Made by a program: the position numbers and the translations under genes | Source of the DNA: Pseudomonas poae | GTDB lineage: Bacteria > Pseudomonadota > Gammaproteobacteria > Pseudomonadales > Pseudomonadaceae | Direction of reading: 5' to 3' | Assembly: GCA_004000515.1 (NCBI GenBank) | Contig: CP034537.1 | Coordinates: 1,240,001-1,304,000 of the forward strand | DNA length: 64,000 bases | The notes under the pieces: generated by a model | What the model was told of the DNA's origin: nothing | The model's input: the letters and a program-made list of their open reading frames with translations, nothing else | Databases searched by the model: none | Part shown: positions 28,614 to 35,060 of the stretch, one piece after another | Layout of the letters: each line of letters opens with the position of its first letter | How positions within the stretch are numbered: the stretch's first letter is position 1

Positions 28614-29225
28614 GTGTTGAAAACCCTCTTTCGGGCGACGGCGCTCGTTGCCGCATTATCGATGACTGGCTGTGTGTCCTACACCGTCACCGGTCCCATC
28701 GGTGCCCCGCCCCATCAGGCGTCCACCAGCAGCCCGCGCAGCGCGCAAATCGCCGATGTGAGCGTGACGGCCAGCGACGTCAACGACGCCAACAAGACCG
28801 CGATCAGCCACTCCCTTACGGTTCAGCTCAACCAGTACGTGCGCAGCGCCGGCTACTTCAAGCAGGTCACCGAATTCCCTACGCGCTTGGGGGAGAACGA
28901 TGTGTCGCTGAAATTCAACATGACCTCCCTCAAGGGCCACCGTGGTGTGCATCCCGCCTACGTGCCGGGTGCATTGCTGACGCTGACCATCTGGATCTGG
29001 GTCAATGGCCCCATCTTCGTCGATACCTTCGACGTAGCAGGCAACCTGGTGATCGTCGATCGTGACGGCAAGGAACTGGCCAGCGCGAAAGAAGAGGTCA
29101 AGTTCGAACGCAATGTGGGCTTGTATGGCCGCGAATACTGGGCACCGACCATGGGTGCCAAACAGTTGAATGATCTGGTGTCCCAATTGCTCGATTCCGC
29201 TACCGCCAAGCTGCCCAAGGAGTAA
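28614..29225 (+). CDS. Lipoprotein of unknown function
   Basis: A 203-residue lipoprotein with lipobox LSMTGC followed by VSYTVTG. The mature domain (SHSLTVQLNQYVRSAGYFKQVTEFP; DTFDVAGNLVIVDRDGKELASAKEE) has the feel of a small alpha/beta envelope domain. Its stop is 3 bases before the next lipoprotein gene, also starting with GCVSY after cleavage, so the two are a pair, probably arisen by duplication and divergence. Divergent from the membrane-protein gene at 27925. Function not recognised. Confidence 0.78.
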   Translation: MLKTLFRATALVAALSMTGCVSYTVTGPIGAPPHQASTSSPRSAQIADVSVTASDVNDANKTAISHSLTVQLNQYVRSAGYFKQVTEFPTRLGENDVSLKFNMTSLKGHRGVHPAYVPGALLTLTIWIWVNGPIFVDTFDVAGNLVIVDRDGKELASAKEEVKFERNVGLYGREYWAPTMGAKQLNDLVSQLLDSATAKLPKE

Positions 29226-29228
29226 CAC

Positions 29229-29816
29229 ATGAAAGGATTGATCAAGCACAGCCTGGTACTCGCCGCAGTCTTGCTGACCGGCTGCGTGTCCTACTCGCAA
29301 CACGAATTGCCCGCCGTGCAGACCTGGCCACCGACCGCCAACGCGCCGGCACAAAAGCCGACAGCGTACGTACGCACCACGACCCTGAACCAGGTCAACA
29401 GCGGCCCGGGCAATGCGGCTCCCGGCGCACCGGCAGCACTGTGGGAAAAGGCCGTGGCCGACTCGTTTCGCCAGTCCAACCGCTTTGCACGGGTGAGCAC
29501 TGACAAGGTCGAATCGGACATCTACGCCGACGCCACCCTGTACAACAACGAACAGTTCAGCATGGCCTCGGCGATCATCACCGGCGTGACGTTCTTCATC
29601 ATCCCGACCACGGCGAAAAACACCTTCACCCTGGAAACCGTGTTCAAGGACAAGGACGGCAAAGAGCTGGGCCGGGTCAAGAAGAGCGAGTCGGTGCGCA
29701 CCTGGATGCAGCTGGTGCTGATCGTGGGCATCCCGTTCCAGGCTGACGGCCGGGAAGTGGTGGAAGCGCTGACGCGCAGCACACTGGACGAAGCCGTACA
29801 GCGCAAACTCCTCTGA
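29229..29816 (+). CDS. Lipoprotein of unknown function, paired with the previous gene
   Basis: A 195-residue lipoprotein with lipobox AVLLTGC and the same VSYS opening as its upstream neighbour. It has a membrane-like hydrophobic stretch (MASAIITGVTFFIIPTTA) and a second near VLIVGIPF, so it may touch the membrane. DKDGKELGRVKKSESVRTWMQ parallels DRDGKELASAKEE in the neighbour. The stop is 6 bases before a REP arm now split by an insertion sequence. Confidence 0.78.
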   Translation: MKGLIKHSLVLAAVLLTGCVSYSQHELPAVQTWPPTANAPAQKPTAYVRTTTLNQVNSGPGNAAPGAPAALWEKAVADSFRQSNRFARVSTDKVESDIYADATLYNNEQFSMASAIITGVTFFIIPTTAKNTFTLETVFKDKDGKELGRVKKSESVRTWMQLVLIVGIPFQADGREVVEALTRSTLDEAVQRKLL

Positions 29817-29842
29817 TCAATGTAGTGAGCGGGCTTGCCCCG

Positions 29843-31119
29843 GTACAGACCGGGGACATCGTTTACATTTCTAACCGGGGACATGGTTTACAGGTTATTA
29901 CGCATGATCAGGAGGTAACTGATCATGCCCTGGAACCAAGAGTCTCCCATGGATCAACGAATCAAACTGGTCATCGACTGGCTTTCTGGTGACTTCACCA
30001 AAAGCCAGTTAGCTCGGCGCTTCGGCGTCAGTCGACCGACTGTAGATAAATGGATCTCCCGTCACGTTGAAGGAGATTTAAAGTCGTTGGCAGAGCTATC
30101 TCGACGACCCCATAACAGCCCAAACAAGACTGACGATGAGATCTTGGCTCGCATAGTGGCGATGAAAGAAGCCCACTATGAATGGGGGCCGAAGAAGCTT
30201 GTCAGGCTATTAGGAATCGATGATTCGTCGGTCGCCTGGCCATCTCCAAGCACGGCAGGCCAATGGCTTGACCGTCTTGGGCTGGTCAAAAACGACGCTT
30301 CAAACGACGGCACAGTACCGGTCACAGGGAAATGCGCGAAGCCAACGAGCCCAACAATACGTGGTGCGCTGACTACAAAGGGCAGTTCAAGATGCTCAAC
30401 GCCCATATGTGCTATCCCTTAACCGTTACAGACCATGCCTCTCGTATGATTTTTGGCGTGCAGAGCTCACTCCAGGATCATGACCAAGCCTGTAAAACAA
30501 GCATTTGAGAGGCTTTTCCATGAGTACGGAATGCCTGAAGTCATTCGGTCTGACAACGGCGTTCCTTTTGCGTCTCCAGGCCTGGCAAGAATGTCCACAC
30601 TGGCCGTTTGGTGGATCCGTTTGGGTATATATCCGGAGCGAACCATGCCGGGAAGACCGGACCAAAATGGCCGGCATGAACGGATGCATCGCAGTATGAA
30701 GTTAGAGCTACCGATTGGGAAAAACCTGGTTGAGCAGCAGCTTTTTCTAGAGCACTTTCGACATGAATTCAATTACATACGCCCCCACGAGGCGCTCGGC
30801 ATGAAGCGCCCAGGAGAGCTGTATGTGCCGTCTAATCGACCTTATCCAGGATGCTTGCCGGATGTGGAATATGCGGCGGAAATGAAAGTACGAAGCGTAA
30901 GGAAAAACGGCTCGATCATGTGGAAAGGAAAGTTGGTGTTTGTTAGCGAAGCACTATCAGGAGAACGGATTGCGCTCAAGGAAGTTGAAGAAGATGTTTG
31001 GGATCTTTACCTGTGTGATTATCCCTGGGGAGGCTTGGACGAGGAATGAGCCGCGTCCAAGCTTCAAATGTGTAAACGATGTCTCCGGTTTCAGATGTAA
31101 GGATGTCTACGGTTCTACA
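29843..31119 (+). mobile_element. IS481-family insertion sequence
   Basis: About 1.28 kb. The ends carry related inverted repeats: ACCGGGGACATC at the left and, read from the other strand, ACCGTAGACATC at the right, with a second internal copy of the ACCGG(G/A)GACAT(G/C)GTTTACA motif near each end (about 29876 and 31073). CCCG flanks both sides (29839-29842; 31120-31123), a possible 4-base target duplication. It contains a single DDE transposase gene. Confidence 0.82.
29925..31049 (+). CDS. IS481-family transposase, two frameshifts
   Basis: About 374 residues if repaired. N-terminal HTH (FTKSQLARRFGVSRPTVDKWI), then an rve/DDE core: first Asp in CADYKGQFK, second in EVIRSDNGVPF, Glu in GRHERMHRSMK. 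The start MPWNQESPMDQ lies after AGGAGG and matches the usual IS481 opening. Frames break at A5 30288-30292 (six A's give VKKRRF) and at AA 30486-30487 (one A gives DHDQPVKQAFERLF). If real, the breaks inactivate the enzyme; given the pattern across the window they may be base errors. Confidence 0.85.
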
Positions 31120-31193
31120 CCCGCGCTGCGGTGTGTCAGAACCTCATGCTTACCTGACACACCGCGGCGCGGGGCAAGCCCGCTCACTACAGG

Positions 31194-31982
31194 TCAGGGA
31201 AACCGGGTGCCGATTCGCGAGCGATCTTCGGAAAACCAGATCCCCGTCACTTTGCCCACCACGTCCTCGACCGCCACTTGCCCCATGAAGCGGCTGTCGT
31301 TGCTGTTGTAGCGGTTATCGCCCAGCAGATAGACATGCCCGGGTTCGACCTTGACCGGTGCAAGCGTCATTGACGCCGGGCCTTCCACCCGGTCTGCGGG
31401 CGCATGAAACAACCCGAGGTTTTCGCCGTTGCGGATCAGCTCACCGTTGACGATAGCCAAGGTATCGCCGCCAACACCCGCCACACGCTTGATCGCCTCG
31501 GTACCGTTCCAGCGGTACACCACGATATCGCCAACCTGGGGCGTACCGGGCTTGAGATCGGTCACGATGTAGTCACCTACCGACACCGTCGGCGACATTG
31601 AGCCAGTCGGGATGTAGTAGTTCTTGAACCCCATCAGCGGTACTCGCAACACCTCCATCAAAACGAAGGTGATCACGATCAGCACACCGACATACAGCGC
31701 ATGGAAACGTTTACGCGGCACATCCGGCGGGCCGTTGTAGCGACGGGCCAACACTGCCGACACGATCGCCGACGCAAGCTTGACCGTGACAATAAACCCG
31801 AAGAGAACGTAGAGCCCGACGGGCGACGCACTCAGGCCAAACACGCCGAGCAACACCACGCCGGTGTACATGAACGCAGCGACCCAAATCGCCCATTTGA
31901 TGCGGCCCACGTAGACCAGGCCCCAGCCCGCCACCAGGCAGGACATCAGAAAGGCTTGCAGGGAGAGTTTTGCGGGTTTCAT
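31194..31982 (-). CDS. Signal peptidase I paralogue
   Basis: A 262-residue S26 peptidase with several N-terminal hydrophobic helices (more than the two of LepB) and a catalytic domain: nucleophile Ser in IPTGSMSPTVSVGDY, general-base Lys in EAIKRVAGVGGDTLAI, and the GHVYLLGDNRYNSNDSRF box. It would cleave exported preproteins at the outer face of the inner membrane. It follows AAGGA. Housekeeping lepB is normally beside lepA; here it is next to CDI immunity-type genes, so it is probably an accessory copy. It ends against the split REP element. Confidence 0.88.
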   Translation of the reverse strand: MKPAKLSLQAFLMSCLVAGWGLVYVGRIKWAIWVAAFMYTGVVLLGVFGLSASPVGLYVLFGFIVTVKLASAIVSAVLARRYNGPPDVPRKRFHALYVGVLIVITFVLMEVLRVPLMGFKNYYIPTGSMSPTVSVGDYIVTDLKPGTPQVGDIVVYRWNGTEAIKRVAGVGGDTLAIVNGELIRNGENLGLFHAPADRVEGPASMTLAPVKVEPGHVYLLGDNRYNSNDSRFMGQVAVEDVVGKVTGIWFSEDRSRIGTRFP

Positions 31983-32020
31983 TGACCGTCCTTGATAAAT
32001 CGATTGAAGGCCTCAGTGCA

Positions 32021-32203
32021 TCAAGGCTGTTGTTTACGCAGATCACTGATGATCCGGTTCCAGTAACGTACGGCTTGAAAATGTTGTTGCCGGGTCAACC
32101 AGGTTTTGTTTTCAGGGCTGACGGGGTCTCCACCCAGAATCACTGGGGTGATCTCGAACAACTCCATGCCCTTGGGGCGCGCCGTTTTTTTATGAGCAGT
32201 CAT
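32021..32203 (-). CDS. Small protein downstream of the SUKH gene
   Basis: A 60-residue basic protein (MTAHKKTARPKGMELFEITPVILGG...), rich in Trp/Arg near the end (RQQHFQAVRYWNRIISDLRK). The ATG at 32203 overlaps the end of the SUKH gene by 14 bases, indicating translational coupling. The family is not known to me; similar short proteins occur beside SMI1/KNR4 immunity genes. It could be an immunity partner or part of the SUKH system. No signal peptide or membrane helix. Confidence 0.65.
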   Translation of the reverse strand: MTAHKKTARPKGMELFEITPVILGGDPVSPENKTWLTRQQHFQAVRYWNRIISDLRKQQP

Positions 32204-32584
32204 TGCGATCCGCCAATCGAGCAAACAGTTCAGGCAGGTCACGCGCTACGACCTCGGCATAGCGGTGCCCCATGCCAATGAACGGGAGGCGCACGATGGG
32301 CAGGGCCGCATCCTGCGTGTCGAAACCATAGGCCTCGCCACCCCCGTTGAAGCGAACAAAAAATGCCCGGCGCATGAACGGCGACTTCATATTCCCGGTT
32401 GAAGTCGATCAGCTCATGAGCGCGCCACAACATGATGAAGTTGTCGGCCAAGAAGCCTTCACCACCATCGTGCTCTTTCAGGAAGTCGAGATAGCTGCAC
32501 GGAAGCAAACAGCCCTGGGCGCTCAACAGCCCGTCGAGAACTTCCGATTCAGCGGGAGGGTTGAGCTGCCCTCGGTCAGTTCAT
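32190..32584 (-). CDS. SMI1/KNR4 (SUKH) immunity-type protein, frameshifted
   Basis: About 131 residues if repaired. The core is SUKH-like: SYLDFLKEHDGGEGFL near the N-terminus, LIDFNREYEV, then FNGGGEAYGFDT and PIVRLPFIGMG. SUKH proteins are frequent immunity proteins of polymorphic toxins. Two single-base problems: the A6 run 32358-32363 (five A's join HAPGIF to VRFNGGGEA), and an extra base at 32580-32581, which when removed lets the ATG at 32584, overlapping the upstream TGA as ATGA, read MTDRGQLNPPAESEVLDG into the domain. Part of the run of immunity-type genes below cdiA. Confidence 0.75.
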
Positions 32585-32928
32585 AATTCACCGGTTGCCC
32601 TCACATCTGGCTCATAGGCGAATCGAGTCGTCGCCTTGCCTGTTGGATCGATCGCCAACACGAATTTTGTCCAATCACCGCTGGTGTGCGACGTCATCAA
32701 CCCATGCAATTTATGGACGAGGCTGGAGGCTTCATCCTCAGGGTCGTCCAGTAGTTCGCTGACAAACAAACCGTCTCGGACAAATGAAAATTTTGAGCCC
32801 ACAGACCATCCATCGTCGTAGACCTCATAATCAAATTCACAGCGCATCTCGTCGTACTGCCCAGACGCTGAGTCATGCATGATTTGCGTCAGCGCATTCA
32901 ACACTTCGACTTGTTGCTCAATACTCAT
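32581..32928 (-). CDS. YezG/DUF600-like immunity protein
   Basis: A 115-residue protein with a DUF600-style layout: an acidic N-terminus, FDYEVYDDGWSVGSKFSFVRDG, a helical LVHKLHGLMTSHTSG, and a closing WTKFVLAIDPTGKATTRFAYEPD. Bacillus YezG is the immunity partner of an LXG toxin, and relatives are scattered in immunity arrays. A strong GGAGG precedes ATG 32928. It overlaps the SUKH gene by ATGA. The family match is from pattern, not search, and the cognate toxin is not in this window. Confidence 0.7.
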   Translation of the reverse strand: MSIEQQVEVLNALTQIMHDSASGQYDEMRCEFDYEVYDDGWSVGSKFSFVRDGLFVSELLDDPEDEASSLVHKLHGLMTSHTSGDWTKFVLAIDPTGKATTRFAYEPDVRATGEL

Positions 32929-32947
32929 GGGCCGACCTCCCTATCAC

Positions 32948-33228
32948 CTACCAAACGCCCAAAAAAACCCAACAGGTATATAAAAAAGCGACCGCCGCCA
33001 GAGACGCTCGCGCCACAGCAGGGGCATCTTTACCTAAACCGCCCGGGCCGATAGATACCCAGCCGCCCCGAAAATAGGCGAATACCGCTTGTCCAAACCA
33101 CAACTGGAGCATCAGGGCGCTGATAAAAGGCTTCCCCCGTCGCCAAATCTCAAAAAGCAATTGAGCAACGTGGCGACCAACAACAGCGCCCCTAGCCAGT
33201 ACCTGTATCTATAAAACACTGACTGCAT
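32948..33228 (-). CDS. Small two/three-helix membrane protein, frameshifted
   Basis: About 93 residues if repaired. The N-terminus MQSVFYRYRYWLGALLLVATLLNCFLRFGDGG is followed, after restoring one base in the C5 run 33134-33138, by KPFISALMLQLWFGQAVFAYFRGGW and a last helix ASLAAVAFLYTCWVFLG. AAGGA lies ahead of ATG 33228. Three hydrophobic segments suggest an inner-membrane protein. It sits 65 bases below the PoNi-like gene and 19 bases above the YezG-like gene. It resembles membrane-type immunity proteins in size and place; no family recognised. Confidence 0.65.
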
Positions 33229-33293
33229 GCGGATCATCCTTGAATGGTTCGCCAGACCTGCCTGAGGCACTCCAGAAAGCGCCATTGAACGGT

Positions 33294-34154
33294 TCATTCG
33301 CGGCACTTGCCCAGCAGCCGTGACCACCACCCCGGCTTCGCCTCAGTACGGGCCGGCGTTGAAATCTCGTTGCTGGCGTGAAGCAGATCGCCGGGGTAGT
33401 GCTCATGCCCGATGCAGCCTTGATCATCCAGTCCAAATACCTTCACCGCCGCCACGGCTTCAAAGCACCACCGCCCGAAGTAGCTGCCCATCTCAAGTGG
33501 ATGTTTTACGGGGTCACCGTAGACGTACCACCAGGGTTGCTGTTTGCCACGTCGGTTCAACTCCACGTACCAATGGTCCACGAACGCCTGTAACAGAGCA
33601 GCCTGTTGATCAGGTGGCGCATCAATTGCCTTGAGCAGTCGCGCATAAGGCTTGGCGTGAAGCATTGTGTCCCCGATGACCCGCTCGGGCTCCTGGGACG
33701 CAATGACACGGTCCAGGAGAACATCCTGTCCACCCTCGCCAATCAAGGCAACCAAACGCAGCCACTGCGCGCGCGGCACAGAAAGAGCAAGCGCCAAACC
33801 CACCAGCCAGAAACACCAGATGTAATGGTTCAAATCCGTCAGTTCGAAACGCCAGTCCCGACACGTCTGAAGCGTGTTCTCGGCGCAAAACTTATCAGCG
33901 ACAGCGTTGGACAACTCCCATGCATCCAGGACACCGGGAAAATAAGCGGCCATCTCAGCAACATTGTCTCCCCGCGAGTAGGTTCTCACCGCTGCACGCA
34001 AATTGTCTTTTGCGAAGTCGAATGCAAATTGCGCCCGATACGCCGGGTTGGCCGAAGGTTCTGCCAGGGTTTTGCTGGCGCGCTCTATCCACTGCAGGTC
34101 CTTGGCCTTGCGGTCGCTCCAGTACTGCTCATCTCCCAACGTTGCGCGAATCAT
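33294..34154 (-). CDS. PoNi-like immunity protein (DUF1910/DUF1911)
   Basis: A 286-residue protein. The N-terminal half (MIRATLGDEQYWSDR; FDFAKDNLRAAVRTYSRGD; MAAYFPGVLDAWELS) fits DUF1910 and the C-terminal half fits DUF1911: AFVDHWYVELNRRG, and HPLEMGSYFGRWCFEAVAAVK followed by FGLDDQGCIGHEHYPGDLL. This two-domain arrangement is the PoNi immunity family, which neutralises PoNe DNase effectors, and the nearby CdiA tip looks like PoNe. It is the second gene after cdiA, about 60 bases below the first. Start at 34154 (MIR) chosen by family; a start four codons earlier is possible. Confidence 0.85.
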   Translation of the reverse strand: MIRATLGDEQYWSDRKAKDLQWIERASKTLAEPSANPAYRAQFAFDFAKDNLRAAVRTYSRGDNVAEMAAYFPGVLDAWELSNAVADKFCAENTLQTCRDWRFELTDLNHYIWCFWLVGLALALSVPRAQWLRLVALIGEGGQDVLLDRVIASQEPERVIGDTMLHAKPYARLLKAIDAPPDQQAALLQAFVDHWYVELNRRGKQQPWWYVYGDPVKHPLEMGSYFGRWCFEAVAAVKVFGLDDQGCIGHEHYPGDLLHASNEISTPARTEAKPGWWSRLLGKCRE

Positions 34155-34214
34155 GGATGAACCCATTTCAAGCAGAATTTAAGGATCCAAAAACCGTTAC
34201 CCGCCCGACTGAAT

Positions 34215-34745
34215 TCACCGGATCAATTGCATCCAGTAATCATATGTTTCTCTAAGTCGACCGGCTGCCTTTGATCCATCTGCAATACCACTCGCAAAGG
34301 CATGCGCGACCCGCACGGGGTTGGTGGGAAGCTTGCCCGAGTCAGAAATAACCGGCTGACCGTAATCGGCTTGTTTCTTGTTGCCTTTCAATTGATGCCA
34401 ACCCAGTTGCGGGTTATTTCTAACGGCCACTTCGCCGTAGTACATGCCAACTGCCACAGCCAGGGCTTTTTCTTCGTCGGACATATCACGCACCGCTGCA
34501 TCCTTTGCGGTTTGAGCGCTATCGGATATCCGCGCGGCAAACCATTCGCCCAGCACATCCAGCGACTCTGGAGAGAAATCCGCGCTCCACTGCTCGTACC
34601 CCGGTGTCTGCCAAACCGCCTGAATCAGATCGTCAAGGCAGTAGGGTTTATTGAGCATAAACCCCTCGAAGAAGCTCTTGAGTTCCTGGGCCCCCATAGA
34701 TGCAAACGCTGCGCTGACGGGCGTATAGGCCGTGGTAAATGTCAT
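34215..34745 (-). CDS. Candidate CDI immunity protein, unrecognised family
   Basis: A 176-residue soluble acidic-leaning protein, ATG two bases after the cdiA stop, the exact place of a cdiI gene. It has SFFEGFMLNKPYCLDDLIQAVW, an ALAVAVGMYYGEVAVRNNPQLGWHQL segment typical of several all-helical/mixed immunity families, and a C-terminal YDYWMQLIR. I do not recognise the family. Because a PoNi-like gene follows, this may be a second immunity gene for the same tip, for a previous tip, or a co-factor. A TTG two codons upstream is an alternative start. Confidence 0.75.
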   Translation of the reverse strand: MTFTTAYTPVSAAFASMGAQELKSFFEGFMLNKPYCLDDLIQAVWQTPGYEQWSADFSPESLDVLGEWFAARISDSAQTAKDAAVRDMSDEEKALAVAVGMYYGEVAVRNNPQLGWHQLKGNKKQADYGQPVISDSGKLPTNPVRVAHAFASGIADGSKAAGRLRETYDYWMQLIR

Positions 34746-34747
34746 GT

Positions 34748-35060
34748 TCAATGCACCTTTATCTTAATGCCCGCATCGGACAACGCTTTTTCAAGTGCTG
34801 GCGCCGGGCCTACACGTCCGGTAATAGGGCTTCTGAAAAAATTCCATGTTACGTCATTGACCAAACCTCGTTGTATCAACTCCGCATCCTTGGCCACTTG
34901 CAGGGCGGTATTGGCATCGAGTGATGTGTAGCCCACCTTGGACTCATGCGCCTTGGCGCCTGGGGCCAACTGGTCGACAAACCGAGGCCCCAGACTCGTA
35001 TCGAAAAAGGCTTGGGACTGGCCGCCCAACGGCTTGAGTGCATCCTCTCCAACCTTGCCT
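34748..35060 (-). other. PoNe-like PD-(D/E)xK nuclease tip of CdiA
   Basis: The last ~103 residues of CdiA start near GKVGEDAL. They hold a candidate active site: Asp in PRFVDQLAPG, ExK in AHESKVGYTSL, then a conserved QVAKDAELI helix and WNFFRSPITGRVGP. That order (D...ExK...Q) is the PoNe layout of the PD-(D/E)xK superfamily, a DNA-cutting toxin. The assignment is by motif and by the PoNi-like neighbour. Confidence 0.75.

Larger units (their letters stand above)
29822..31190. repeat. REP palindrome split by an IS element
   Basis: The left arm GTAGTGAGCGGGCTTGCCCCG (29822-29842) and right arm CGGGGCAAGCCCGCTCACTAC (31170-31190) are exact reverse complements. An inner stem GCGGTGTGTCAG (31128-31139) / CTGACACACCGC (31154-31165) lies only on the right. 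Removing 29843-31119 restores one ~90-base REPIN like the one at 59432. Confidence 0.85.

Noticed and set aside
33209..33436. Separate small genes within 33112-33436
   Set aside because: These frames are shadows of the PoNi-like gene end or halves of the one small membrane protein broken at 33134-33138.
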